The notes below the pieces were generated by a model. It searched no databases and was not told the DNA's origin. It saw only the letters and a program-made list of their open reading frames with translations. Positions 55,670 to 63,883 of a stretch of DNA of 64,000 bases are shown in pieces. Made by a program: the position numbers and the translations under genes. The stretch spans positions 1,364,001 to 1,428,000 of the forward strand of contig NZ_CP060398.1 in NCBI RefSeq assembly GCF_015840915.1. Direction: 5' to 3'. The stretch's first letter is position 1, and each line of letters begins with the position of its first letter. The DNA comes from Synechococcus sp. CBW1002 (GTDB taxonomy: Bacteria; Cyanobacteriota; Cyanobacteriia; PCC-6307; Cyanobiaceae).

Positions 55670-56965
55670 CTAGGTGTCGCCGCCGTGGGCACCCACCCGT
55701 TCCGGCGCCAACGGCGTTGCTCCAGCCCGCGCCCAGTGCATCGCACCCACTGGCCCCGCCGCCACGATCTGCCGCCCCCGATCGAACAGCACGGCCCCCA
55801 CGGCCATGGAGTGGTGGCCGTAGCGGGCCAGGTAGGCGCAGCTGCGCTGCTCCACCGTGGCGGCGATCCGCCGCCGCAGCCGGCCGGCCGCGCCTGGATC
55901 CACCGCCATCAGCTCGGCCAGGGCCGCCTCCACGGTGGGCGCGGCGTGGAGTGCCTCCAACTGAGGCCCTGGCAGCCCCTCCAGGGCCGCCAGGGCCGTG
56001 AGCACCTCGGCGCGTCCATCGGCCAGGTGGTGGTGGGTGTGGAAGATGCCGCCGGCCAGTTTGATCAGCTTGCCCTGGTAGCCGAACAGCAGCAGCCGCT
56101 GCGCACCCCCCTCCGCCGCGGCCACCAGCAGGGGGCCGAGCCAGTTGCCGGCCTTGATCACCCGGTCCGCGGGCAGACCCACCCGGGCAGACAGATCCAG
56201 TCCGTTCTCGCCGATCACCAGCACGAGATCGCCGCCGCAGTCGGGCGTCGCCAGGCGCTCCGCCAGTTCGGCCAGGGCCTGCTCGAGCCGATCGGGGGCG
56301 GCACTGCGCTGCACCTGGGCCTGGGTGCCGATCAGGGCGAGGCCGTCCACCACCCCGAAGGCGGCGTTGCTGGTGCGCTCGGCCAGGCGCCGGCCCTCCG
56401 GCAGCACCACCTTCAGCCGCAGCCCCTGCCCCTCGGGCACCAGGGGCCGCAGGGTGCGCTCGAGCAGGCCCTGGGCATAGGCCGACAGACAGAGGCGGCC
56501 ACTGACCTGTTCCACCCCGGCCCCCTCACCCGCCTCCAGCCGCAACCAGTGGGGGTCGGGGGCCGTTGCGCTCGGATCAGCAGAGGCGACAGACCCTGGC
56601 TCCCACCAGCGCAGCAGGGCCCAGACGGCCAGACCACGGGTGAGATCCAGCACCTCCTCGCCGGGGTCGCAGCGGCTGATGCCCAGGGCCCAGCCATCGG
56701 CCAGCAGGGCTGCCGACTCCACGGGAATCGCCGTGGCCACGGCGACCTGATCGGGTTCCTCGAGCAGAAGCGGCTGATGAGGGCAGAACGTCTCCTCCCT
56801 CAGGGCCACCAGAGCTGCCCTGGCGGCGGCAGCAAGCCACACCGGCAGCGTGAAACCCGTGGCGGTGCCTGCAGGGCCGGCTGCATCGGCGTCAGCTGGT
56901 CTAGGAGCTGTGAAGCCAGTAGCTGTGAAGCCAGTAGCGGTGAAGCCGGCGGCCGAGGGGAGCAT
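55670..56965 (-). CDS. cbiD: Cobalt-precorrin-5B (C1)-methyltransferase CbiD with repeated N-terminus
   Basis: The protein of 431 residues catalyses ring methylation in anaerobic-type cobamide synthesis. Family marks are [73 protein letters not shown] and [20 protein letters not shown]. Upstream of the conserved GFTLPVW, the N-terminus has two or three extra copies of a five-residue unit (GFTAT), encoded by 15-bp tandem repeats at 56906-56950. The true start may be inside this region, but ATG 56965 is the only ATG before the repeats. Together with cobH it indicates (pseudo)cobalamin synthesis. Confidence 0.92.
   Translation of the reverse strand: MLPSAAGFTATGFTATGFTAPRPADADAAGPAGTATGFTLPVWLAAAARAALVALREETFCPHQPLLLEEPDQVAVATAIPVESAALLADGWALGISRCDPGEEVLDLTRGLAVWALLRWWEPGSVASADPSATAPDPHWLRLEAGEGAGVEQVSGRLCLSAYAQGLLERTLRPLVPEGQGLRLKVVLPEGRRLAERTSNAAFGVVDGLALIGTQAQVQRSAAPDRLEQALAELAERLATPDCGGDLVLVIGENGLDLSARVGLPADRVIKAGNWLGPLLVAAAEGGAQRLLLFGYQGKLIKLAGGIFHTHHHLADGRAEVLTALAALEGLPGPQLEALHAAPTVEAALAELMAVDPGAAGRLRRRIAATVEQRSCAYLARYGHHSMAVGAVLFDRGRQIVAAGPVGAMHWARAGATPLAPERVGAHGGDT
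56906..56950 (-). repeat. Three 15-bp tandem repeats at the 5' end of cbiD
   Basis: The plus-strand unit AGCTGTGAAGCCAGT occurs exactly at 56906-56920 and 56921-56935, and with three changes at 56936-56950. On the coding strand each unit encodes a TGFTA-like pentapeptide which mimics the TGFT just before the conserved PVW of CbiD. Being in frame, changes of copy number would not break the gene. Confidence 0.9.
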
Positions 56966-57039
56966 GGCCCTGGGAGAACGTTTTTTTACAGTGATTGATT
57001 GCGCCGCTGTCGCGTCGCGCCGCGTTTCGCCCCAGCCCC

Positions 57040-58191
57040 ATGCAGGACAAGCTCACTCTGATGATCCCCGGCCCCACCCCGGTGCCGGAAACCGTCCTGC
57101 TGGCGATGAGTCGCCATCCGATCGGGCATCGCAGCGCCGACTTCCAGAAGATCGTCAAGCGCACCACCGAGCAGCTGAAGTGGCTCCATCAGACCAGCGG
57201 CGACGTGCTGGTGATGAGCGGCAGCGGCACCGCCGCCATGGAGGCCGGCATCATCAACGTGCTCAGCCGGGGCGACAAGGTGCTCTGCGGCGACAACGGC
57301 AAGTTCGGCGAACGCTGGGTGAAGTTGTCCAGGGCCTTTGGCCTTGAGGTGCAGGTGATCAAGGCCGAGTGGGGCCAGCCCCTGGATCCGGAGGCGTTCC
57401 GTGCCGCCCTGGAGGCCGACACCGCCAAGGAGATCCGGGCCGTGATCCTCACCCACTCCGAAACCTCCACCGGGGTGATCAACGACCTGCAGACGATCGC
57501 CGGCCACGTGCGTGCCCACGGCACCGCCCTCACCATCGCCGACTGCGTCACCAGCCTGGGCGCCTGTGATGTGCCCATGGACGCCTGGGGCCTGGACGTG
57601 GTGGGCTCCGGTTCCCAGAAGGGCTACATGATGCCTCCGGGCCTGGCCTTCGTGGGCATGAGCGATCGCGCCTGGACGGCCTACGAGCGCTCCGATCTGC
57701 CGAAGTTCTACCTGGATCTGGGCAAGTACCGCAAAGCGGCCCATGCCGACAGCAACCCCTTCACCCCGCCGGTGAATCTCTACTTCGCCCTCGAGGCAGC
57801 CCTCGAGATGATGCAGGCAGAGGGCCTGGAGGCCATCTTCGCCCGCCATGCCCGCCACCGCGCCGCCGCCCAGGCCGGCATGACGGCCATGGGCCTGCCG
57901 CTCTATGCCGCCGCCGGCCATGGCAGCCCCGCCATCACCGCCGTGGCTCCGGAGGGGGTCGACGCCGAGGTGCTGCGCAAGGCCGTGAAGGAGCGTTTCG
58001 ACATCCTGCTGGCCGGCGGCCAGGACCACCTCAAGGGCAAGGTGTTCCGCATCGGCCACCTCGGCTTCGTGTGTGATCGCGACGTGCTCACGGCCGTGGC
58101 GGCCATCGAGGCGACCCTGCAGGGCCTGGGGCTGCACAAGGGCACCCCTGGGGCAGGGATGGCGGCCACGGCGGCGGCCCTGGCCGGCTGA
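57040..58191 (+). CDS. Class V aminotransferase (alanine-glyoxylate / serine-pyruvate type)
   Basis: The 383-residue PLP enzyme starts at ATG 57040 with LTLMIPGPTPVPETVLLAMS, the signature of this class V subgroup. The cofactor Lys is in VVGSGSQKGYMMPPGLAFVG near residue 197, and ILTHSETSTGVINDLQTIAG and HRSADFQKIVKRTTEQLKWL are family marks. It probably transfers an amino group to glyoxylate or pyruvate, useful in photorespiratory glycolate metabolism. Older annotations call relatives a 'soluble hydrogenase small subunit', which I consider wrong. The start is close to the divergent cbiD, leaving 74 bases for both promoters. Confidence 0.9.
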   Translation: MQDKLTLMIPGPTPVPETVLLAMSRHPIGHRSADFQKIVKRTTEQLKWLHQTSGDVLVMSGSGTAAMEAGIINVLSRGDKVLCGDNGKFGERWVKLSRAFGLEVQVIKAEWGQPLDPEAFRAALEADTAKEIRAVILTHSETSTGVINDLQTIAGHVRAHGTALTIADCVTSLGACDVPMDAWGLDVVGSGSQKGYMMPPGLAFVGMSDRAWTAYERSDLPKFYLDLGKYRKAAHADSNPFTPPVNLYFALEAALEMMQAEGLEAIFARHARHRAAAQAGMTAMGLPLYAAAGHGSPAITAVAPEGVDAEVLRKAVKERFDILLAGGQDHLKGKVFRIGHLGFVCDRDVLTAVAAIEATLQGLGLHKGTPGAGMAATAAALAG

Positions 58192-58259
58192 CGGGGTGCA
58201 TCAGGGCGGTGGGTCCCCGGGAGGGGTCCACCTACCGTTGAGGGCCATGCGTGTTCGCG

Positions 58260-58694
58260 ATGCGTCGCACAATGCTGGCCCTTGGGGCCGTTCTCAGCCT
58301 GGCTCTGGCCGCCTGCCAGAAGCAGGACACAGCCAAGATGGAGCAGAAGACCGAAGGGGAGATCTGCACCCAGCTGGCAGCGGTCGGTGCGGCCCTTGAG
58401 AAGACTGCGGCCCTCACCCCCCAGTCGACCGTCGGCGAGGCCGAAGCAGCCAACAAGGAACTCGGCGGCTCCCTCAAGGCCCTGGCTGACGAAGAGAAGA
58501 AGCTCCAGGAACTCCGCCTGCAGGACTTCCGCAAGCAGGTGAAGACCTTCAAGAAAGATGTGGCCACGGTGGCCAACAGCAAGAAGCTCACCCTGGAGGA
58601 AGCCGCCGGCCAGCTGAAAGGCAAGGCCCAGCCCCTGCTTGCCGCCCACAAGCAACTCACCGCCGAGGTGAACTGCAGCCCCGCCAAGCCCTGA
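58260..58694 (+). CDS. Small lipoprotein of unknown function
   Basis: The 144-residue product has a signal peptide and lipobox (MLALGAVLSLALAACQKQD), with Cys at about residue 16, so it is probably lipid-anchored on the outer face of a membrane. The mature part is charged and helical with many Lys/Glu residues (EEKKLQELRLQDFRKQVKTF) and ends CSPAKP. A GTG at 58251 is an alternative start, but the ATG at 58260 fits a signal peptide better. It follows the aminotransferase gene by about 68 bases and precedes tRNA-Gly. I know no family. Confidence 0.8.
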   Translation: MRRTMLALGAVLSLALAACQKQDTAKMEQKTEGEICTQLAAVGAALEKTAALTPQSTVGEAEAANKELGGSLKALADEEKKLQELRLQDFRKQVKTFKKDVATVANSKKLTLEEAAGQLKGKAQPLLAAHKQLTAEVNCSPAKP

Positions 58695-58743
58695 GGCTGC
58701 AACAGCAAGCCGGGCGCCCAGAGCCAATCGATGCCCGGCTTGC

Positions 58744-58749
58744 TAGGAT
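58744..58749 (+). promoter_or_regulatory. Possible -10 element of the tRNA-Gly gene
   Basis: TAGGAT is a plausible -10 hexamer ending 8 bases upstream of the first base of the tRNA. No good -35 match was seen, so this is tentative. Confidence 0.3.
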
Positions 58750-58757
58750 TTACTTGT

Positions 58758-58829
58758 GCGGGTGTAATTCAGTGGTAGAATGTCAGCTTCCCAAGCTGAA
58801 CGTCGCCGGTTCGAGTCCGGTCACCCGCT
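58758..58829 (+). tRNA. tRNA-Gly, anticodon CCC
   Basis: The sequence folds as a cloverleaf. The acceptor stem is GCGGGTG with CACCCGC, the T-arm is GCCGG-TTCGAGT-CCGG(T), the D-arm contains TTCAGTGGTAGA, and the anticodon stem is TCAGC/GCTGA around the loop TTCCCAA, giving anticodon CCC (reads GGG). CCA is not encoded; the discriminator base is T. The mobile-element region starts directly downstream, so this tRNA may be an integration site, though no duplicated 3' end was found within the window. Confidence 0.96.
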
Positions 58830-59272
58830 TCTAGTCCAGGACTGAGATTTATTGTGCCTCGAGTAATTATCTCTCTTGGCACGCGTTGGCAGCATGCCAG
58901 ATGCTGACCGTGGATAACAGGTCATGCCCGCGATTGGTGCAACCTTCTCACAGGGCTTCTCACTGCCGGGTCGTTTCATGGCCTGATTTGACCGTCCTTG
59001 ATCGGTCCGGATCGCCGCAGTGGATCGACCGAATCCGAGACCTGAAACGCGACCTCTGATGCAGTCCTGAGCTGGCCTGACCCCCAGGTGGCGTACCGCG
59101 TGCTGACCGAGACCGCCGTAAGCATCTCGGAACAAAAAAGAACCCGATGACCACCGTGGCGGCCGGTGACGGGATGGCGGTCGCGGTGCCCAACAGCAAT
59201 GAGCCGGCCATCTACTGCGTTCCGGCCAAGGCCTACGAGGAGCTGATGGATCTCGTGGAAGACATGGAGCTA

Positions 59273-60420
59273 GTGTTCCGTCCCGCAAATACACGGTAAA
59301 ATATGGGGGTGTCTCCTCGCGGGGTCGTTTCATGCCGACCGGTCGGCCCATGGCTCCTCTGGAGCTTTCGGCTGATGAGGCCAGCCAGCTCCAGAGCCTG
59401 GCTGGATCAAGAACCTTGCCGCATTCGATCGTTCATCGGGCCCAGATCGTGCTGGCCTGCGCTGCTGGTGACACCAACACCGCTGTCGCGAAGCGCTTTG
59501 GGGTCCGCGGCTCAACCGTGGGCAAATGGCGGCAGCGCTATATCGATCTGGGCATCGAGGGCCTGCATGACGAACTGCGTCCCGGCCGTCCCCGCACCTA
59601 CGAGGACGACAAGGTGGCCGAGGTGATCAACCGGGCTCTGCAGACCAGGCCTCCCGATGGCAGCACCCACTGGAGCGCACGGACTTTGGCTGCAGCGACT
59701 GGGATCTCCAAGACCACGGTTCACCGCTGGCTGCAGACCTTCTCGGTCCAGCCCCACCGGCAGAAGCACTTCAAGCTCTCGACCGATCCGTTCTTTGTCG
59801 AGAAAGTCCGGGACATCGTCGGCCTGTACCTGAATCCGCCCGACAAGGCGATGGTGCTCTGCGTCGACGAGAAGACCCAGATCCAGGCCCTGGACCGCAC
59901 CCAGCCGCTGCTGCCCATGGGTCTGGGCTACGTGGAGGGGGTGACCCATGACTACATCCGCCACGGCACCACCACCCTGTTCGCCGCCCTGGACGTGGCC
60001 ACCGGAGAGGTGATCACCCAGTGCAAACCCCGCCACCGGCACCAGGAGTTCCTGGGATTTCTCCGGCAGATCGAGACGTCGGTTCCCGATGACCTGGACA
60101 TCCACCTGATCGTGGACAACTACTGCACCCACAAGCACGCCAAGGTCAGGTCCTGGCTGGCGCAGCGGCCCCGCTTCCACGTGCACTACACGCCCACGTA
60201 TGCCTCCTGGCTCAACCAGGTGGAGCGTTGGTTTGGGATCATCACCCAGCGAGCGATCCGCCGGGGCAGCTTCTCGAGCGTCAAAGAACTGATCGCCAAG
60301 ATCGAGCAGTTCGTGGCGGCCTACAACAAGACCAGAGCCCCGTTCAACTGGACCGCGACGGCGGACTCAATCCTGGAGAAGCTCCAGCGACTTTGTTCGC
60401 AAATCTCCGGGACGGCACAC
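59273..60420 (+). mobile_element. Complete IS630-type insertion sequence at a TA target
   Basis: The ends match as inverted repeats: left GTGTTCCGTCCCGCAAAT starting at 59273, right (minus strand) GTGTGCCGTCCCGGAGATTT starting at 60420. Both are flanked by TA (59271-59272 and 60421-60422), the duplicated dinucleotide target of IS630/Tc1-type elements. The element is about 1148 bp with one transposase gene. It interrupts the antitoxin pseudogene in the codon CTA. Confidence 0.9.
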
Positions 60421-60423
60421 TAG
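59332..60423 (+). CDS. IS630-type DDE transposase
   Basis: The 363-residue protein starts ATG 59332 with a helix-turn-helix half (VAKRFGVRGSTVGKWRQRYI) and a DDE core: D in AMVLCVDEKTQIQALDRTQP, D in LDIHLIVDNYCTHKHAKVRS, E in YASWLNQVERWFGIITQR. All three catalytic residues are present and the frame is intact. The stop TAG at 60421 uses the duplicated TA of the target site and the next genomic base, so its stop codon depends on where the element landed. Confidence 0.93.
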   Translation: MPTGRPMAPLELSADEASQLQSLAGSRTLPHSIVHRAQIVLACAAGDTNTAVAKRFGVRGSTVGKWRQRYIDLGIEGLHDELRPGRPRTYEDDKVAEVINRALQTRPPDGSTHWSARTLAAATGISKTTVHRWLQTFSVQPHRQKHFKLSTDPFFVEKVRDIVGLYLNPPDKAMVLCVDEKTQIQALDRTQPLLPMGLGYVEGVTHDYIRHGTTTLFAALDVATGEVITQCKPRHRHQEFLGFLRQIETSVPDDLDIHLIVDNYCTHKHAKVRSWLAQRPRFHVHYTPTYASWLNQVERWFGIITQRAIRRGSFSSVKELIAKIEQFVAAYNKTRAPFNWTATADSILEKLQRLCSQISGTAH

Positions 60424-60510
60424 GCCGCATTGCCGATGCCCGCCTGGCGGCCGGCCAGGAAGGCTGCTGGTCAGCCTCGATCTAAGTGGTTGTGCCCAGG
60501 CGGTTTTGAT

Positions 60511-60564
60511 TGTCAAGCGACATCCGCTTTTGGTCCTCCGCTCAGTTTTCAGTGTCGCTTGACA
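60511..60564. repeat. Perfect 12-bp inverted repeat pair (54-bp palindromic segment)
   Basis: TGTCAAGCGACA at 60511-60522 is matched by its exact reverse complement TGTCGCTTGACA at 60553-60564, separated by 30 bases. It falls within the decayed toxin region. It resembles ends of an insertion element or a small MITE, but no direct repeat was seen in the flanks, so the origin is unknown. Confidence 0.7.
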
Positions 60565-60589
60565 CCGGCTCGCGGCTCTGGCCGCCAGG

Positions 60590-60895
60590 CACGATCTCCC
60601 GGTTGAGGAGAGGCCCACCTCGACGAAGCCGTGCTGCTTAAGACCCGCAGCCGCAAGGTCTGCATGACCTGCCACAGCTGCCGGCAGCACATTCGGCCCA
60701 CGGACCTGCAGGACGATTGGTCCCCTGGCACCGGACAACGCCAGCATCGTTGCGAAATCCAGGTCGTGAGTGAACACCGCATAGCCATGGGCAGTCGCGC
60801 ACTGCATCAGGGCCGGCGGCCGTCAGCAGCGGGATCTATGCGATCGACACTGTCTCTTGTCAGCGACCGGTCATGTCGACCAGAAGGCTGGCCAT
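60590..60895 (-). pseudogene. Degraded DUF5615/PIN-like toxin
   Basis: On the minus strand a start-like ATG at 60895 reads LLVDMTGR. Then, in another frame and after several stops, from about 60813, ALMQCATAHGYAVFTHDLDF and GPIVLQVRGPNVLP follow, which is the VFTHDLDF and VLQVR core of DUF5615 PIN-like toxins. The C-terminal part is frameshifted (another frame reads AGQVMQTL). The gene is clearly non-functional. The ATG overlaps the stop of an upstream unidentified frame as TGATG, a layout typical of toxin-antitoxin pairs. Confidence 0.65.
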
Positions 60896-61441
60896 CAGCT
60901 CAGGACCAGCGCCTCTTCCCGCTCTTGCGCGCGCCAGGCGGTGTAAGCCAGACCCTCATCGATGACGACATGCCCACTGTGATGCTTGGGCTGTTGCCGG
61001 GAAGCGGCAAGGGCAAAAGGTCGGGAGCCTCGATCACCACCCGCGCGACAGCCACCAACCGGCGGCTTCACCGCATCCCGCTGGGTCAGGGGCTCGCCAG
61101 GCGGCTGGTGACATCGGCCATCGGCAGGTCGGCATTGCCCCAAGCCTGACCGGTCAGCAGAGGAGCAGCCCCCGGCGACGGCCGTACAGCGGGACCGGCT
61201 GCAAAGGCGGCTTCCGTCCAAGCCAGCAGGAGCGGCCCCACGGCACCACCTGCGCTGTTCTGCCCAGGCCGCAGATTGAAGTGATCCCCGTCCTGCACTA
61301 GGAGTTTGTCGCCCAAAACCAGCAGCGCCAGCGAGCCAAGCACGTGCTGAACCAATGGTCTTGGTTATCGGCATCTCAATGCCGGTGTTTCCGGCCAATC
61401 GTCGGCTGCAGCAGGCAGCGGCAGCCAGAGGGGCTGTCCCC
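60896..61441. other. Remnant DNA between the toxin pseudogene and an IS1182 remnant
   Basis: No intact gene is recognised in this stretch of about 550 bases. Minus-strand frames from 61398 and from 61355 give partial peptides (for example VLGDKLLVQDGDHFNLRPG) that look like real protein but match no family I know. The frame that ends against the toxin start reads AYTAWRAQEREEALVLS and may be the end of an antitoxin. GC-rich palindromic GAGGGGCTGTCCCCTC near 61427-61442 marks the border with the IS1182 remnant. Confidence 0.5.
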
Positions 61442-62485
61442 TCAAGCTGCCAGTGCTGCTTTGAACCTGAACAACTTGTTGATGTTGTGGGTCAGGCACC
61501 AGAGCGCCCATTCACCGTTCACGTTGTCCAGGCCGCGCAGCAGAAAGCGGCGCAGCCCGCGGCATTCCTTGGTCTGACCAAAGACGGGCTCCACGATCGT
61601 CTTGCGCCTGGCGTAGATCTCGCGTCCCTTCTTGCAGCGCAGCTTGCGGTTCATCCGGCCCTTGGCATCCAGGTTTTTGGGGATGGGGCCACGGGTTGGT
61701 GCTGGAGGCTGGCCGTGCTTCTCCCTGCCGGTCGCGATGTGGGGATCGACGCCCCGTGCCGTGCAGGCCTCGGCGTTGGCCTCGCTCCAGTAGCCGGCAT
61801 CCGCGATCAATGTTTTCGGAAGCTGAGCGGTGTTGGCAATGGTGCGCTCAAGCATCGGTTCGAGATGCTCCACATCAGGCGGCTGGTTGCTGACGCCGAT
61901 GGCCACGATCACCTGGTAGTCCCCATCCACAGCTGCTTGGCAGTTGTAGCCCTGAATCCAGTTCCCATCGCTCTTCATGATGTGGCTGGCTGGATCAGTG
62001 AAATTGCGCTGGCTGCCTTTTGTCGGTGTGCCGCAAGCCTTGTGCGCCAGGCCGCGATGGGGCATCTGATCGGCGGCCAGCGGCTCAAGATCAGGTGGTC
62101 CCAGGCCCGCCTCGTTGGCCTTGGCGATCGCCAGATCTTTTGCCGCAGCTGCCTTCTCGACTACGCGATCGGCTGTCTTGCTGCATTCTTGCCGTTGCTG
62201 CTCGGGCCCCTCTTCCGCGGCCTTCGCTGCCGCTGCCGCCTGCTCCTGCCGTTCCCGTGCAGCGGCAGCCGCGGTTTCAGCCTCCAGTTCCCGGCGAGCT
62301 TGGCGGATCCTCTCCAGCCGGTCTTCTCGGCGGCTCAGTGCCTCAGGCAGGTCGCTGCCGCGTTTGCCCTTGCCGTAGCGGCCATCCTCCTGGGCGTCGA
62401 GGATCTCGGCCTTGCGCAGCAGCTCCCTGATCTCCTGCTCCAACTGCTCCTCGGATTTGAGCATCCGCTGGTGGCTCATGGCCAT
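61442..62485 (-). pseudogene. IS1182-type transposase, N-terminally truncated
   Basis: The 347-residue frame from ATG 62485 starts MAMSHQRMLKSEEQLEQEIR, which in intact IS1182 transposases lies in the middle of the protein. A coiled region (RIRQARRELEAETAAAAARE) and DDE core parts follow: D in TLIADAGYWSEANAEACTAR and E in TIVEPVFGQTKECRGLRRFL. The N-terminal third, including the first catalytic Asp, is absent; upstream residues do not continue the family. An insertion or deletion that also brought in the IS110 element may have removed it. It is unlikely to be active. Confidence 0.8.
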
Positions 62486-62698
62486 TGATGATTTCGGGAC
62501 CCCACCAGCGCGGGCCTGACCCTGCTCATGGCGGACCTTCTCCAGTTTGGGGTGGTGTCTTTCACAAGACCTGTCGGTCCGTGCGGTGGGGCAACCAGCC
62601 GGGAAGTCCCGTGACCTCATAGGAGTCCGACGTTCCCGTCCCGTCAATGGCCTGTCCGTCTGCCCGGTTGGTTGCACCCCCTCCCGTCCCCAGCAGTC
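62486..62698. other. Noncoding DNA between the IS1182 remnant and the IS110-type transposase; possible left end of an IS110 element
   Basis: This 213-base segment contains no gene of its own. It has short GC-rich repeats (for example GGGAAGTCCC near 62611 and TCCCGTCCCGTC). In IS110 elements the noncoding end next to the transposase encodes a bridge RNA; this stretch is the place to look for it. The border with the IS1182 remnant is not resolved. Confidence 0.35.
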
Positions 62699-63781
62699 AT
62701 GAGCGCAGCGACAGCACATGCCCCCGAGATCAGCACTGGCCACGATGTGGTGGTCGGCATTGACACCCACAAACTCACGCACATGGCGGTGGCCCTGGGC
62801 GCCAATGGCGGCTGGCTGGGCAGCCTCAAGCTGGATGCCAAACGCAGTGGCTACCAGGAGCTGATCCGCTGGGCCGCAGCATTCGGCTCCAACCCGGTAT
62901 TCGCCGTGGAGGGAACCGGTTGCTACGGCGCCGGGCTCTGCCGCGCCCTGCAGGCCGCAGGGATGGCAGTGGTAGAAGTGAACCGGCCGGATCGCTCCAC
63001 GCGGCGGCGCATCGGTAAGGACGACACCATCGATGCGGAGGCCGCAGCACGGGCCTGTATCGCCGGAACGGCCAGCGTCATCCCCAAGGCGGGCGACGCT
63101 TTGGTGGAGATGATCCGCATGCTCAAGGTGGCCAAGGATTCGGCCACCGCGAACCGCACCGCAGCCCTCAATCAGCTGCACGCCATCGTGGTGACGGCGC
63201 CGGCAGCGTTGCGGGAACGGCTGCAGCGGCTCAAGAGAAAGGAGCTGCTCGAAAGCTGCACAGGCCTGCGTTCTGGCGAGATCACCACCCCTCAGGCGGC
63301 CGCCAAGATGACCCTGCGCATCCTGGCGCGCCGCATCCAGCAGCTGGATGAGGAGCTCAAGGAAACCGTCACGCAGCTGGATCGACTGACCATGCAGCTG
63401 TGCCCCGAGCTGCGGAACACCTACGGCGTGGGTGTGGACATCAGTGCCACCCTCGTTGTGGCAGTTGGCGACAACCAGGAACGGATGAAATCCGAGGCGT
63501 CATTCGCTGCCCTCTGTGGCGTCAATCCACTGCCCGCCAGTTCGGGCAAGGTGGTGCGGCACCGGCTGAACCGCAGCGGCAACCGCCAGGCCAACTGCGC
63601 CCTGCACCGCATCGTGATCTGCCGGCTGCAGCGGCATCAGCAGACCCGGGAGTACGTCGAACGACGCACGGCAGAAGGACGCTCGATGAAGGAGATCATC
63701 CGCTGCCTCAAGCGGTTCGTCGCCCGCGAGGTGTTCGGCATCCTGCGCGGCGGTCCCGCCGTTCGCACCGCAACGGCCTGA
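62699..63781 (+). CDS. IS110-type DEDD transposase
   Basis: The 360-residue protein starts at ATG 62699. The RuvC-like DEDD domain shows HDVVVGIDTHKLTHMAVAL, VFAVEGTGCYGAGLCRALQA and the later acidic pair in RRIGKDDTIDAEAAARACIA. The C-terminal Transposase_20 part with the conserved Ser is in SFAALCGVNPLPASSGKVVR and HRLNRSGNRQANCALHRIVI. Such enzymes act with a bridge RNA made from the element's noncoding end. The gene is uninterrupted. It runs toward the 21-bp hairpin and the convergent partial gene. Confidence 0.9.
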   Translation: MSAATAHAPEISTGHDVVVGIDTHKLTHMAVALGANGGWLGSLKLDAKRSGYQELIRWAAAFGSNPVFAVEGTGCYGAGLCRALQAAGMAVVEVNRPDRSTRRRIGKDDTIDAEAAARACIAGTASVIPKAGDALVEMIRMLKVAKDSATANRTAALNQLHAIVVTAPAALRERLQRLKRKELLESCTGLRSGEITTPQAAAKMTLRILARRIQQLDEELKETVTQLDRLTMQLCPELRNTYGVGVDISATLVVAVGDNQERMKSEASFAALCGVNPLPASSGKVVRHRLNRSGNRQANCALHRIVICRLQRHQQTREYVERRTAEGRSMKEIIRCLKRFVAREVFGILRGGPAVRTATA

Positions 63782-63815
63782 TCGCCAGCAGGATTGCTCC
63801 AGTAGCCCAGGCTCC

Positions 63816-63862
63816 TGGCAGATCCGTTGCCTGCCGTGGGGCGGCAGGCAACGGATCTGCCA
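63816..63862. terminator. Perfect 21-bp hairpin between convergent genes
   Basis: TGGCAGATCCGTTGCCTGCCG (arm 63816-63836) and its exact reverse complement (63842-63862) flank a 5-base loop, TGGGG. It lies 35 bases after the IS110-type transposase stop and 21 bases before the end of the convergent partial gene, as a bidirectional terminator would. No T-run follows on either strand, so other roles, such as an IS end or REP-like element, are possible. Confidence 0.6.
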
Positions 63863-63883
63863 GAACGAGAGCCGGCCGGTGGT

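Larger units (their letters stand above)
59088..60485 (+). pseudogene. Phd/YefM-type antitoxin pseudogene, frameshifted and split by IS630
   Basis: Two pieces of one gene flank the IS630 element. The left piece (59088-59272) reads VLTETAVSISE, then, after a one-base deletion near 59131, KKNPMTTVAAGDGMAVAVPN and PAIYCVPAKAYEELMDLVED, and the right piece (from 60423) reads GRIADARLAAGQE. Removing the element and one copy of the TA joins MEL to GRIADARL. This order fits the StbD/Phd/YefM antitoxins (SELKKNPM..VAAG..AV..NEPAFYCVP). A second frameshift after AGQE is likely, since the +1 frame reads LLVSLDLSG. The antitoxin is not functional. No directly adjacent toxin gene survives. Confidence 0.8.

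Noticed and set aside
58968-59334. 13-bp identity GGGTCGTTTCATG at 58968 and 59322
   Set aside because: A match of this length between two sites of a 64 kb window is expected by chance and has no further homology.
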